From positions 124,870 through 188,869 of the forward strand of contig NZ_LMMJ01000007.1 of the NCBI RefSeq assembly GCF_001422205.1: 64,000 nt of DNA, in the 5' to 3' direction. A model generated the notes under the pieces. That model made no database searches, was not told the origin of the DNA, and was given only the letters and a program-made list of their open reading frames with translations. This document shows, one piece after another, positions 43,364 to 52,787 of this stretch. Position 1 is the stretch's first letter. Every line of letters begins with the position of its first letter. The stretch is from Curtobacterium sp. Leaf261. Its GTDB lineage: Bacteria; Actinomycetota; Actinomycetes; Actinomycetales; Microbacteriaceae. A program made the position numbers and the translations under genes.

Positions 43364-43388
43364 GTCGCGTTTTGCGGAAGGAACAGGG

Positions 43389-44174
43389 CTACTCGAACCG
43401 CTGCCACTCCGGCTTGTTGTCGTAGGTCCAGCGGTAGTAGTCGCCGAGCGTGAGCCGGGATGCGGCCGCCTCGTCGACCACGACCGTCGCGTGCTCGTGC
43501 AGCTGCAGGGCCGACCCGGGGAGCATCGCGCTGAGCGGACCCTCGACCGCGCCGGCGATGGCGGCCGCCTTCGCCTCGCCCTGGGCGACGAGGACGAGGT
43601 TCCCCGCCTCGAGGATCGTGCCGAGGCCCTGGGTCATGCAGTGCGTCGGGACCTGGTCGATCGAGTCGAAGAACCGCGCGTTCGCCTGCCGGGTGTCCGG
43701 GGCGAGGGTCTTGATGCGGGTGCGCGAGGCGAACGACGACGTCGGCTCGTTGAACCCGATGTGTCCGTTCGCCCCGATGCCGAGGATCTGGACGTCGATG
43801 CCGCCCGCGGCGCGGATCGCGGCGTCGTACTCCTTGGCGGCGAACTCGATGTCGGTGGCACGACCGTCCGGCACGCGGACCCTGGACGGCTCGAACCCGA
43901 GCGGTTCGACGACGTCACGGGCGATGACGCTCGCGTAGCTCTCGGGATGGTCGAGCGGGATGCCGACGTACTCGTCGAGGGCGAAGCCGCGGGCCTCGGC
44001 GAAGGAGATCTCGCCGGCGCGGACGCGGCGTTCGAGATCCGTGTAGATGCCCTGGGGGCTCGAGCCGGTGGCCAGGCCGATGACGGCGCTGGGCTTCCGG
44101 GCGACGATGGAGGCGATCTTGGCCGCGGCGACACGGCCGACCTCGGCGGCGTTGGGCAGGATGATGATTTCCAT
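43389..44174 (-). CDS. nagB: Glucosamine-6-phosphate deaminase
   Basis: 261 residues from the ATG at 44174 (a GTGGGGA site precedes it; four codons upstream another ATG is possible). Converts GlcN-6-P to fructose-6-P and ammonia. Motifs: GLATGSSPQGIY, FALDEYVGIPLDHPESY with the catalytic Asp, and GIGANGHIGFNEPTSSF. Completes amino-sugar catabolism with nagA, 14 kb away. Confidence 0.95.
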   Translation of the reverse strand: MEIIILPNAAEVGRVAAAKIASIVARKPSAVIGLATGSSPQGIYTDLERRVRAGEISFAEARGFALDEYVGIPLDHPESYASVIARDVVEPLGFEPSRVRVPDGRATDIEFAAKEYDAAIRAAGGIDVQILGIGANGHIGFNEPTSSFASRTRIKTLAPDTRQANARFFDSIDQVPTHCMTQGLGTILEAGNLVLVAQGEAKAAAIAGAVEGPLSAMLPGSALQLHEHATVVVDEAAASRLTLGDYYRWTYDNKPEWQRFE

Positions 44175-44258
44175 GGCGATCCCCACCCTATTGCGGATCG
44201 GCTGGACTGGTCATGACCAGGTGGAGACTGGCGTGCGGCAGATCGGTACGGTGGAGGC

Positions 44259-44738
44259 ATGGCCACCCCCGACTTCGTCCTGGCACTCCGCGAGCAGGTC
44301 GGGCACGATCTCCTCTGGCTGACCGGCGTGACGGCCGTCGTGACACGGGGCGAGGGCGGCGACCAGCAGCTCCTCGTCGTCCGGCGCGCGGACAACGGCG
44401 CCTGGACCCCCGTGACCGGCATCGTCGACCCCGGTGAGCAGCCCGCCGTCGCCGCCGAGCGCGAGGTCCTCGAGGAGGCCGGCGTCGTGGCGGTCGCCGA
44501 GCGCCTCGCGTGGGTGCAGACGATCCCGCCGATGCGCTACCCGAACGGCGACGAGGCGCAGTACATGGACCTCGTCTTCCGCTGCCGGTGGGTGAGCGGG
44601 GACCCGCACCCGGCCGACGGCGAGAACACCGAGGCCGAGTGGCGGACGGTGTCCGGCCTCCCGGCCATGTCCGACAACATGCGGATGCGCGTCGAGGTGG
44701 CGCTCAGCGACGAGTCGTCGGCACGCTTCGAGCGCTGA
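44259..44738 (+). CDS. Nudix hydrolase
   Basis: 159 residues. Complete Nudix box: Gly at GIVDPGEQ, Glu, then REVLEEAGV (about residues 54-76). An N-terminal LVVRRADNGAWTPVTG gives ADP-ribose or nucleotide hydrolase-like character, but the substrate cannot be read from sequence. Its last 35 bases overlap the 3' end of the convergent glycosyltransferase gene. Confidence 0.9.
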   Translation: MATPDFVLALREQVGHDLLWLTGVTAVVTRGEGGDQQLLVVRRADNGAWTPVTGIVDPGEQPAVAAEREVLEEAGVVAVAERLAWVQTIPPMRYPNGDEAQYMDLVFRCRWVSGDPHPADGENTEAEWRTVSGLPAMSDNMRMRVEVALSDESSARFER

Positions 44739-45561
44739 CCCGCGCCCACCCCTCTGGCGTCCGCTCGATCGCACCGTCGGCGGCGAAGGCGTCGAGCCAG
44801 CCGCCCATCGGCCACTCCCCCCACCGACCGGCGAAGACCGCGCCGTTCCGCAGGATGTCGTCGAGGTGCTGCCAGGGCGGGGAGGACGTCGGGTGGTGCT
44901 GGTGGTAGGCGTCCGCCCCACCGACCCAGACGAGCGGCACACCCTGCTCCCGGGCGGTGAAGGCGAAGTCGGTGTCCTCGCCGCCGTACCCCTCGTACGC
45001 CTCGTCGAACCCGCCGAGCGCGGTCCAGACCTCGGCCCGGACGGCGAACGACAACGACCAGAACAGCGGGTACTCGTGGTCGCCGCCGACGACGGTGGTC
45101 CCGGCCGCGGGCGCAGGACGCGCCGGATGCGGACGCGTCGCCTGGTCGAGCGTCTCACCACCGCCGAGTGCGAACCCGGCCGGGAGGTACGTCACCGGTC
45201 CGACGAGCAGCGCACCCGGGTGCGCGGTCGCGGCCCGCAGGTACATCGGGACGAGGCCCGGCCCGGGGACGCAGTCGGCGTCGAGGAACACCAGGACCGA
45301 CGCCCCGAGGTCGATGGCGGCTGCGGCACCCGCGTTCCGCCCGGCGGCGAGACGCAGCCCGAGGGGTCCGGGTGGCGTCCGGACGACCATGGCGTCCGGG
45401 AAGGCGGGCGGCTCGGTGTCGTCGAGCCAGACCACGACACGCGCGGGCTCCTCGGGCCAACGCGAGAGCAGGCGCTGCTGCTCTCGCACGTGGTCGATCC
45501 GTGCGGCGGAGCAGAGGGTGATCACGACGGTGCCCGCTCCGGCAGGCCCGTGGCTGGTCAC
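44704..45561 (-). CDS. Family 2 glycosyltransferase
   Basis: 285 residues from a GTG overlapping the upstream gene's stop. GT-A fold: VFLDADCVPGPGLVP carries the DxD metal-binding motif, and GYGGEDTDFAFTAREQGVP resembles the galactosyltransferase C-terminal motif (GGED). Last of four codirectional genes, all joined by four-base overlaps. No membrane anchor. Confidence 0.85.
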   Translation of the reverse strand: MTSHGPAGAGTVVITLCSAARIDHVREQQRLLSRWPEEPARVVVWLDDTEPPAFPDAMVVRTPPGPLGLRLAAGRNAGAAAAIDLGASVLVFLDADCVPGPGLVPMYLRAATAHPGALLVGPVTYLPAGFALGGGETLDQATRPHPARPAPAAGTTVVGGDHEYPLFWSLSFAVRAEVWTALGGFDEAYEGYGGEDTDFAFTAREQGVPLVWVGGADAYHQHHPTSSPPWQHLDDILRNGAVFAGRWGEWPMGGWLDAFAADGAIERTPEGWARVSARSVPTTRR

Positions 45562-46598
45562 GATGCGACCTCGAGGATGACGTCCGCCGCACGACGCGCT
45601 GCACCCGCCGTGCCCCAGCGGTCCCACGCGGGCTCGAGCGCCCTGGCGCGCGCGAGGAGCTCCGGCCACGCCTCAGTCTCCGGCCACGCGTCGAGGACGA
45701 CCGCGAGGCCGGCCGCGGCGAGTGCCCGCCCGGTCGCGACCTGCTCGTCGAACGGTCGTGCCTGCGGGATGACGACGGCGTGGGCACCCGCTGCCGCGAG
45801 GTCCGCGACACTGTTCTGCCCCGCGGCCGTCACCACGACCTCGGCGGTGCGGATGAGGTCCCACGGGTCCTCGCGCCAGGTGTCCGGGGTGCCGCCGATG
45901 GCCGCCCACGAGGTCTCGGGCGTCGCTGCGGCCGCATCGGCCAGGTGGTCCACGACGACCTGCGGTGCCCCGCCGTCCATCGGCGGCGGGACGACGGATC
46001 CGAGCACCACGATCCTCCCGGCCGTGTCGCCGAGGGTCGCGTCTGCGCGACCGTCGTGGCGGGAGATCCCGCCGACGTGGCGGACGCGGTCCGCGACCCG
46101 CTCGAGTGCGTCCGAGTCGTGCTGACCCGCCGGCCACGGCGCGATGATGCGGTCGGCCGCGTCGTACGCGAGCCGGTGCGGCAGGTCCGAGCGGTCGCCG
46201 GGCTGGGTCATCACGACCGTCGGCACGCCGAGCAGTCGGACGAAGAGCGTGACCTCGACCGAGACGTCGACGACGAACGCGGCGAGGTCACGGTCGGTGA
46301 CGAGTGCGGCGATCGCGGCGAACCGCGCCCGGTGGCCCGGGTGCCCGAGCGGTGCCCAGTGGAGCAGGCCGTTCGCGGTCGGGGACGCGTCCTCGGGCAG
46401 GTGCACCGAGCCGTCGGCGTGCTCGACGGGCTCGTCGTCGCGCGGCAGGAGCGTCCAGGTCGTCCCGGGCGGGAGGACGCGCGGGGCCGGCATCGAGCTG
46501 ACCACGGCGACGTCGGCGTCGAGGTGCTGCCGGATCGCGAGGAAGCGGGTCAGGTGTCCGGCCCCGTGGTGGTGGACGTACCAGCCGATCGTCGTCAT
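45558..46598 (-). CDS. GT-B glycosyltransferase, MurG/COG1819-like
   Basis: 346 residues from the ATG at 46598. It begins MTTIGWYVHHHGAGHLTRFLA, the GHxxR nucleotide-sugar transferase start, and has an NDP-sugar binding C-terminal domain with VVVTAAGQNSVADLAAAGA and VVIPQARPFDEQ. This resembles UDP-sugar transferases acting on small acceptors. Coupled by four-base overlaps on both sides. Confidence 0.8.
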   Translation of the reverse strand: MTTIGWYVHHHGAGHLTRFLAIRQHLDADVAVVSSMPAPRVLPPGTTWTLLPRDDEPVEHADGSVHLPEDASPTANGLLHWAPLGHPGHRARFAAIAALVTDRDLAAFVVDVSVEVTLFVRLLGVPTVVMTQPGDRSDLPHRLAYDAADRIIAPWPAGQHDSDALERVADRVRHVGGISRHDGRADATLGDTAGRIVVLGSVVPPPMDGGAPQVVVDHLADAAAATPETSWAAIGGTPDTWREDPWDLIRTAEVVVTAAGQNSVADLAAAGAHAVVIPQARPFDEQVATGRALAAAGLAVVLDAWPETEAWPELLARARALEPAWDRWGTAGAARRAADVILEVAS

Positions 46599-47749
46599 GC
46601 CGTCGCCCGGGCACGGACGCCGGGGCGGATGCTCCTGGGGCGGTGCCGGTGGCCCGCGACGAGCCCGGCGTAGATCGCCTCGAGCCGCGCGCTCCGCTGG
46701 TCCAGGGAGAACCGGTCCACGGCGTCGCCTCGGATGTCCACACGCCGCCACGGTTCGGCCGCGACGGTGTCCGCGAGCGTGACGGCCGCGGTCGCCATCG
46801 CGCGGACGTCGCCCACCGGGACGAGCACCGCGCCGGTCGACGCACCGACGACCTCCGGGATGCCGCCGGTGTCGAAGCTCACGACGGGGGTCCCGGTCGC
46901 GAGCGCCTCGGCGATGACGAGTCCGAACGGCTCCTCCCACACTGGTGTGACGAGCGCGCAGGCGCTCCGGCCGACGAGCTCCTGCAGGGCGTGCTGCCCG
47001 AGGACGCCGACGTACTCCGCGTCGGGTCCGAGTCGGGGTTCCACGTGCTCGGCGAAGTACTCGGCATCGCCGATCCGCCCCGCGAGCACGATCCGCCGAC
47101 CGGCTGCCGCAGCTGCCTCGAGCGCCAGGTGGGTGCCCTTCTCGGGGACGATCCGCCCGGTCCACACGAGGTCGGGGCCGCCGGACCCGAGCCGCCACGC
47201 GTCGGTGTCGATGCCGTTCGGCACGACCGTGGACTCGATCCCCTCGCGGCGCCACTCGGCCGCGGTGTGCTCCCCGACGGACAGGAACGCACTCCGCGGT
47301 TCGGCGGTGGCGGCGTGCGCCTCGAGCATGGACGGGAGGGCCGGCGTGTGCAGCGTCGACACCATGGGCACGCCGAGACGGTCGGCCCAGCCGAGTGGGA
47401 GCCCGTGGAGGCAGTGGTTGTCGACGATGTCGAACCGGTCCGCATGCTCGCGGACGTAGGCCAGCGCTCGGTCGAGCGCCGCGAACGCCACGTCCAGGTA
47501 GCCGGCCGGGTACGTGGTGTCCGTCGCCTCGGAGGGGTCGTCCCAGACGAGACCGGGGATCGTGAACTCGTCAGGGCCGCCGTCGAGGAAGTCGGACCCC
47601 TCGGTGGCGCAGAGCAGGACGTCGTGGCCGCGCGACCGGAGCGTCCGGACCTGGTTCCACACCGAGGACTCGAGGCCGCCGGCGTGCGGCTGGGCGATGG
47701 GGTAGCGGATGGGTGCGATGACCGCGATGCGGAGCGGGCGGACGGTCAT
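46595..47749 (-). CDS. Family 4 glycosyltransferase
   Basis: 384 residues from the ATG at 47749. GT-B fold with a Gly-rich N-terminus (PIAQPHAGGLESSVWNQVRTL), STLHTPALPSMLEAH, the nucleotide-binding TGRIVPEKGTHLALEA, and the E-x7-E motif in PVWEEPFGLVIAEALATGTPVVS. Retaining enzyme, substrate unknown. Confidence 0.9.
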   Translation of the reverse strand: MTVRPLRIAVIAPIRYPIAQPHAGGLESSVWNQVRTLRSRGHDVLLCATEGSDFLDGGPDEFTIPGLVWDDPSEATDTTYPAGYLDVAFAALDRALAYVREHADRFDIVDNHCLHGLPLGWADRLGVPMVSTLHTPALPSMLEAHAATAEPRSAFLSVGEHTAAEWRREGIESTVVPNGIDTDAWRLGSGGPDLVWTGRIVPEKGTHLALEAAAAAGRRIVLAGRIGDAEYFAEHVEPRLGPDAEYVGVLGQHALQELVGRSACALVTPVWEEPFGLVIAEALATGTPVVSFDTGGIPEVVGASTGAVLVPVGDVRAMATAAVTLADTVAAEPWRRVDIRGDAVDRFSLDQRSARLEAIYAGLVAGHRHRPRSIRPGVRARATA

Positions 47750-48993
47750 GCGGTCGCCATCGCGGCGGCGTAGACGGCGCGGTGGGCGGCCTGGATCGCG
47801 CGGCGCTCGACCCGGCGCTCGGCGCGGCGGGCCGCGATCCGGTCGGCGCGGGCCGGGGAGCCGGGGCGGGTCGAGGAGCCGGCGCGGGCCGGGGAGCCGG
47901 GGCGGGCCGCGGTCTGCGCCTGTACCGTCGCCGTGGTCGCGCTCGTCGAGGCTCCCATGGCCGTGGCCTCGGTGATGGCGGCGGCGAGCGACTCGGCGTC
48001 TCCGCGGTCGAACGACCGGAAGGACCCCGGGTGCTGATCGGCAGCGTGCCCGACGCGCGGGCCGACGACCGGGACCCCGAGGTCGAAGCACAGCTCGACC
48101 CACCCGGAGTGCGTGCCGTGGCCGTAGGGCAGGAGCGCGACGTCGAGGTCGGCGATGGACCGGGCGAGGTCGGCGTCGGAGAGTCGGGGGCCCCGGACCA
48201 GCTCGAGGTCGGCGTCCTGGACATCGCTACTCGACCGTCCCACGAGGTCCGCCACGCGTGCCGCCGTCTCCGGGTCCCGGACGCGGTCGTTCAGGTGGAT
48301 CCGACCCACCACGTCGGCGCCCCGCGCGCGCAGCAGTGCCACGGCGGCGAGCAGCGTCCGGGTGGCGACGACCGCGTCGATGTTCGGACGGAGGTCGCGG
48401 AGGTGCATCCCGACGACGATCCGCTCGGAGGGTGCGCCGACCGGGGCCGGACCGTCGAGCGGCAGGACGTTCGGGTGCGGGATCGTGGTCGGACGTCGAC
48501 CCCAGCGGTCCTCGGTCTCGGCGGCTGCGGCGTCCGTCAGCGTGATGAGGGCATCGGCTGCCACGACGAGTCGTCGAACCTGCGCGAGGTGCGGCTCCTG
48601 GTCGGTCAGCTGGGGGTTCGTCAGGTCGTGCACGGTGTACACCAGCGGCTTCCGGAGCGCTGCGAGGGTCTCCACGACCCGCTCGACGTGCTCCGGCGGG
48701 AACGACTCGAGGCCGAAGTGCAGGTGCACGAGGTCGAAGTCGTCCGCGTGCGTCCGGAGCCACTCCGGATCGAACACGACCGGCGGCCACCACTGCCCGG
48801 GGGCGGCACCGACGGGCGGGACGTCGGCGAGACGCTCGACGGCGGGATCGCCCGCGTCGACCGACAGGTGCTGGACGTACGGGTGGCCGGACGGCACGGA
48901 GAGGACGCGGATCGGTGCGTGGATGGCCACGGGGTCGATGACGGGGGCCGGCTCGACCTCGATGCGGACGGTGTCTGCGGTCACTGGATGCAC
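47746..48993 (-). CDS. GT4-like glycosyltransferase
   Basis: 415 residues from a GTG preceded by GAGGAGG. Contains LVHLHFGLESFPPEHVERVV, KPLVYTVHDLTNPQL, IVVGMHLRDLRPNIDAV and VALLPYGHGTHSGWVELCFDLGVPVV-type text (split here: LLPYGHGTHSGW, ELCFDLGVPVVGPR). The C-terminal 60 residues are a low-complexity Ala/Arg/Ser tail, including PGSPARAGSSTRPGSPARA. First gene of the leftward arm. Confidence 0.8.
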   Translation of the reverse strand: MHPVTADTVRIEVEPAPVIDPVAIHAPIRVLSVPSGHPYVQHLSVDAGDPAVERLADVPPVGAAPGQWWPPVVFDPEWLRTHADDFDLVHLHFGLESFPPEHVERVVETLAALRKPLVYTVHDLTNPQLTDQEPHLAQVRRLVVAADALITLTDAAAAETEDRWGRRPTTIPHPNVLPLDGPAPVGAPSERIVVGMHLRDLRPNIDAVVATRTLLAAVALLRARGADVVGRIHLNDRVRDPETAARVADLVGRSSSDVQDADLELVRGPRLSDADLARSIADLDVALLPYGHGTHSGWVELCFDLGVPVVGPRVGHAADQHPGSFRSFDRGDAESLAAAITEATAMGASTSATTATVQAQTAARPGSPARAGSSTRPGSPARADRIAARRAERRVERRAIQAAHRAVYAAAMATA

Positions 48994-49293
48994 GGGGAGC
49001 CTCCTCGGCGGGATCGGGGGTGCCGGGCGACGGCGGGAACGGATGTGCCGGGCGACGGCTGTCCGGCGAGCCGGGCGACGGCGATCGGGTGAGCCGGGTG
49101 ACTCGGCGGGCTCCGGTGACGGTCGGCGTCCTCGGGGAGCTGATGGCCGCACCGCGGCCACTCCGGACTGTAGACCTGCGGGATGCGGTCTCGCCCGTTC
49201 CATCCGCCTGGCGCATCCGGGGACCCCGCCCCGTCGCCGGTCGGGAACGCTCGGCCCCGGGCGTCCATGATGGGAGAGTCCAGGAGAGGAACC
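48994..49293. promoter_or_regulatory. 300-base divergent promoter region of the glycan cluster
   Basis: No gene. It must hold promoters for both arms. GCCGGGCGACGG occurs at 49022, 49047 and 49070 (25- and 23-base spacing), possible direct-repeat regulator sites or simple duplication. The right-hand gene has an AGGAGAGGAA ribosome-binding site at 49282-49291. I cannot identify -10/-35 elements with confidence. Confidence 0.5.
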
Positions 49294-50271
49294 ATGCACA
49301 CCAGCGACGACGTCAGTCCCCGCACCCGTCACTACGGTCGGTTCTACGGCATCGACGAGCCCGCGAGCGACCTGGTCCCGGGGCTCGAGAGCGCCCGTGG
49401 CACGGAGAGCGCAGATGCCGACGTCGCGCTCGTCGTCGGCAACTGCCAGGCCGAGTCGCTGCGGATCGTCCTCGACGGAGCCGGCGTCCAGGGTGTCCGG
49501 ATGCCCGCCGTGCACGAGCTCGTCGCCGCCGACCTCCCCCATCTCGACCGGTGGCTGGCGCAGGCGTCGATCCTCGTCACACAGCCGATCCATGACGACT
49601 ACCACGGTCTGCCCATCGGCTCGCGGCAGCTCGCGGCCCGGACCCGTCCGGGGACCCGGGTGGTCACGGTGCCGGTCATCCGGTTCGCCGGCCTCTACCC
49701 GACGCACGCGATCGTCCGCCCACCGAGTGACCTGTCGCTCGTGCCACCGGTCGTCGAGTACCACGACCTCCGCACCCTCGCCGAGGCTGCGGACCGCGCG
49801 GCCGGACGTCCGGTGCGTCAGAGGTCGGAACCGAGCCCCGCTGCCGTCCGGGCCGTCGGAGCGCACTCCCTCCGCGAGCTCCGTCGCCGTGAGGAGGCAC
49901 ACGACGCCGTCGTCGTGTCCGACCTCTTCGAGCGCCCGTCGTTCGAGCAGATGCGGACCCTGAACCACCCCGGCAACCCGATCTGGTTCGCACTCGCCCG
50001 TCGGGTCCGCGAGCGGATCGGCCTCGATCCCAGCGTGACCGACCCCGGACGCCCCCTGCTCGACGCGGTGCACGCGCCCCGGACGGCCGCGGTGCTCGAG
50101 GCGTGGGGCATCGACGGCGAGCCGGACACCGCGTGGAGGGTCGGCGGGCACCCGATCCCCGACGAGGCGGTCCGGGAGGCGCACCTCGGCTGGTACGCGG
50201 ACCACCCGGACGTGATCGCGGCCGGCCTGGCACGGCACCGGGACACGCTCGACCTGCTCGGGCTCTCGTGA
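49294..50271 (+). CDS. WcbI-family polysaccharide biosynthesis protein
   Basis: 325 residues from the ATG at 49294. VALVVGNCQAESLRIVL carries the GNCQ signature of WcbI, a CoA-binding putative acyltransferase of capsule biosynthesis; ASILVTQPIHDDYHGLPIG and VPVIRFAGLYPTHAIV fit the fold. It probably adds an acetyl or other group to the glycan made by the neighbouring transferases. First gene of the rightward arm, coupled by GTGA. Confidence 0.82.
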   Translation: MHTSDDVSPRTRHYGRFYGIDEPASDLVPGLESARGTESADADVALVVGNCQAESLRIVLDGAGVQGVRMPAVHELVAADLPHLDRWLAQASILVTQPIHDDYHGLPIGSRQLAARTRPGTRVVTVPVIRFAGLYPTHAIVRPPSDLSLVPPVVEYHDLRTLAEAADRAAGRPVRQRSEPSPAAVRAVGAHSLRELRRREEAHDAVVVSDLFERPSFEQMRTLNHPGNPIWFALARRVRERIGLDPSVTDPGRPLLDAVHAPRTAAVLEAWGIDGEPDTAWRVGGHPIPDEAVREAHLGWYADHPDVIAAGLARHRDTLDLLGLS

Positions 50272-51347
50272 GCGTCCCCGCACTCGTCGTCACGCCCGAG
50301 GACCACCACGGCGTGGCCGTCTACGCGCGGCAGGTCGCTGCGGAGGTCTCCCGCATCGCCGGCGTCGACGTCGCGACGCCGGTCGCCGTGCTCGACGGGC
50401 CGACCCCGCCGCCCAGGGCACACCTGCACTTCACGGACCGGCTCTGGGCCGCCAGTCCCGAGGAGGCCGCCGTCCGCATCGAGGCCATCGCCCGCCGCAC
50501 CCGGCTCACCGTCACCCTGCACGACCTGCCGCAGCCCTCGGACGGTGCGCGGAACCTGGGCAGGCGGAGCGCCTGCTACGCCAGGGTCGTGACGGCGTCG
50601 CACGGCGTCGTGGTGAACAGCGAGCACGAGGCGGCGCTCCTCGCCGAACACACCCTGACGACGGCCGCGTCCGGGCCAGTGCCCGTCGTCGCGATCCCCC
50701 TGCCGGTCACACCGGGGGCGATGGTCGTGGCGCGTCCGGAGCCGGAGCCCGAGGTCGCGGTCCTCGGCTTCTTCTACCCGGGCAAGGGCCACGCCGAGGT
50801 CGTCGAGGCCGTCGAGCGGTTCCACCTCGACCCGGCGCGGTCGAGTACCCACGACGTCGGTGTCCTCGTGCTCGGCCGGTCCTCGCCCGGCCACGAGGAC
50901 GAGCTCGCGGCCCTCGTCGCCGATGCCGGACGCCGCGGCGTCCGGGTCACCGTCACCGGGTGGCTCGACGACGCGGAGATGCTCGACCGGTGCCGACGCG
51001 TCGCCGTGCCGGTCGCAGCGCACCGTCACGTGTCCGCCTCCGGCTCGATCGCCACCTGGATCGCGGCCGGACGACGGCCTCTGGTGCCCACCACGCGGTA
51101 CTCCGCCGAGATGGCGGCGCTCCGCCCGGGCACCGTCACGCTCATGCCCGCCGGCGACGCGCCCGAGGCTGACTCCGCCGGCCTCGCCGCCGCGATCGCC
51201 GCCGCCCTCGGGGACCCCGCGTCGACCTGGATCGCGGACGACGCCGTCACGGCACCGGACCTGCACGACACCGCGCTCGCGCACCTCCGCTGGTTCGCGA
51301 CCCTCGAGGACGGGATCCCGACGCTCGAGGACGGGGGCGCACCGTGA
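50268..51347 (+). CDS. Glycosyltransferase, GT4-like
   Basis: 359 residues from a GTG overlapping the WcbI stop. N-terminal half: VVTPEDHHGVAVYARQVA, LHFTDRLWAAS, VTLHDLPQPSD, VVTASHGVVVNSEHEAALL; C-terminal half: VAVLGFFYPGKGHAEVVEAV, RVTVTGWLDDAEMLDRC and VSASGSIATWIAAGRRPLVP. The pattern is GT-B; the E-x7-E motif is weak, so the class is tentative. Confidence 0.78.
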   Translation: MSVPALVVTPEDHHGVAVYARQVAAEVSRIAGVDVATPVAVLDGPTPPPRAHLHFTDRLWAASPEEAAVRIEAIARRTRLTVTLHDLPQPSDGARNLGRRSACYARVVTASHGVVVNSEHEAALLAEHTLTTAASGPVPVVAIPLPVTPGAMVVARPEPEPEVAVLGFFYPGKGHAEVVEAVERFHLDPARSSTHDVGVLVLGRSSPGHEDELAALVADAGRRGVRVTVTGWLDDAEMLDRCRRVAVPVAAHRHVSASGSIATWIAAGRRPLVPTTRYSAEMAALRPGTVTLMPAGDAPEADSAGLAAAIAAALGDPASTWIADDAVTAPDLHDTALAHLRWFATLEDGIPTLEDGGAP

Positions 51348-52666
51348 CCGCCCCGTTCGGCCGCGCCGTCCCGGGCAACCGCTGGGACCTCCTCGACGGC
51401 GAGCAACCCACCACCCTGCCGACGGTGTCGGTCATCGTGCCGTACTTCCGCCAGCAGCGCGAGCTCGACCGCACCCTGGCCGCCCTCGCCCGGCAGTCGT
51501 ACCCCGCCGATCTGCTCGAGGTCGTGGTGGTCGACGACGGCTCCCCCAAGACGCCGACGGTCCCGGACGGTGTCGTCCTCGTCCGTCAGGAGGACCTCGG
51601 CTTCCGCCTCGCCGCGGCACGCAACCTCGGCATCCGGTCCTCGCACGGCGACGTGCTCTGCTTCCTCGACGCCGACACCGCCCCCGAACCGGAGTACGTC
51701 GCCCGGCTCACGCGGCTCGTCGCGCTCGTGCCGGAGGCCGTCACGGTCGGGCGCCGACGGCACGCGGACTTCACCGGGGCGTCGGTCACCGAGCCGGTGG
51801 AGGTCGCCGGTCCCGCGGGGCAGCTCCCGGAGCCGAGCTGGCTGCAGAACGCCTACGACCGCTCGCACGACCTGCTCGATTCCGACGACCGCTCCTACCG
51901 CTACGTCATCGGGGCGGTCATCGCGTGCAGCCGCTGGTTCGTCGAGCAGGTCGGCGGCTTCGACGAGCGCTTCCGCGAGTACGGCGGCGAGGACTGGGAG
52001 TGGGCGCACCGGGCATGGGTCGGCGGCGCGGTGTTCGCGCACGTGCCGGATGCCGTCGCGTGGCACGACGGCCCCGAGTGGTCGGGGCGGAGCGACGACG
52101 ACCCCGGGCGTCGCGTCACCAAGAACGCCGAGACCCTCGCCCTGGCGGACGCGATCCCCGTCCGTGAGTCGCGCGGACGGGCGATCCGGAGCGTCGCGGA
52201 CGACGTCGTGGTGCGACTGCTGTCCGCGGGCTCGGACGCGCGGGCCTACGTCTGCGTCGACACGGTGCTCCGCGCGCTGCCGACGGCCCGTGTCGTCGTG
52301 CCGGACGAGGTCGCCCCGGTGTTCGCCGCGGACCAGCGCGTCATCGGCTCGGCGGACCACGACCGGTCGGTGGAGAACGCCCGGCTCCCGCCACGGGTGA
52401 CGGTCACGATCGAGCGGCCGGTCCGGATCGACGAACCCGGTGACCTCGTGGAAGCCGTCGACACCGTGGGGCTCGGCACGCTCGGCAGCGTGCACTTCGA
52501 CGACGTCGAGGGCGCGGCGCTCGTCCGGGTGGTGTCGAACCGGGCCGGACGACGGCGAGCCCGCTGGACGGACGACGAGCTGTTCTCCACCCGTCGACAG
52601 CAGAGCGCCTGGCGCCCCCTCGACGAGGAGCCGGGGCTCGCGGCCTACCTCGGCGGCTGGGGCTGA
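51344..52666 (+). CDS. Family 2 glycosyltransferase with C-terminal extension
   Basis: 440 residues from a GTG (GTGA junction). GT-A domain: VSVIVPYFRQQRELDRTLAA, VVVDDGSPKTPTV, CFLDADTAPEPEYVARL, and the GGED motif FREYGGEDWEWAHRAW. The last 150 residues, after DGPEWSGRSDDDPGRR, form a separate domain of unknown role. Resembles the leftward-arm enzyme at 44704-45561, suggesting old duplication. Confidence 0.87.
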   Translation: MTAPFGRAVPGNRWDLLDGEQPTTLPTVSVIVPYFRQQRELDRTLAALARQSYPADLLEVVVVDDGSPKTPTVPDGVVLVRQEDLGFRLAAARNLGIRSSHGDVLCFLDADTAPEPEYVARLTRLVALVPEAVTVGRRRHADFTGASVTEPVEVAGPAGQLPEPSWLQNAYDRSHDLLDSDDRSYRYVIGAVIACSRWFVEQVGGFDERFREYGGEDWEWAHRAWVGGAVFAHVPDAVAWHDGPEWSGRSDDDPGRRVTKNAETLALADAIPVRESRGRAIRSVADDVVVRLLSAGSDARAYVCVDTVLRALPTARVVVPDEVAPVFAADQRVIGSADHDRSVENARLPPRVTVTIERPVRIDEPGDLVEAVDTVGLGTLGSVHFDDVEGAALVRVVSNRAGRRRARWTDDELFSTRRQQSAWRPLDEEPGLAAYLGGWG

Positions 52667-52690
52667 CGGGACCCGTCGCGACCATCTACC

Positions 52691-52782
52691 GGTCTGGAGG
52701 GACGGTGCCGGCCCGCACCGCGCCTCCCGTCCGACGTCCCGGTCTGGAGGGACGGTGCCAGCCCGCACCGCGCCTCCCCTCC
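52691..52782. repeat. Two tandem dispersed-repeat copies
   Basis: GGTCTGGAGGGACGGTGCC begins at 52691 and again at 52741, each followed by a GCCCGCACCGCGCCTCCC right arm. The 50-base period makes this the only tandem pair of the family. It fills the gap between two convergent genes. Confidence 0.85.
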
Positions 52783-52787
52783 GAGGT

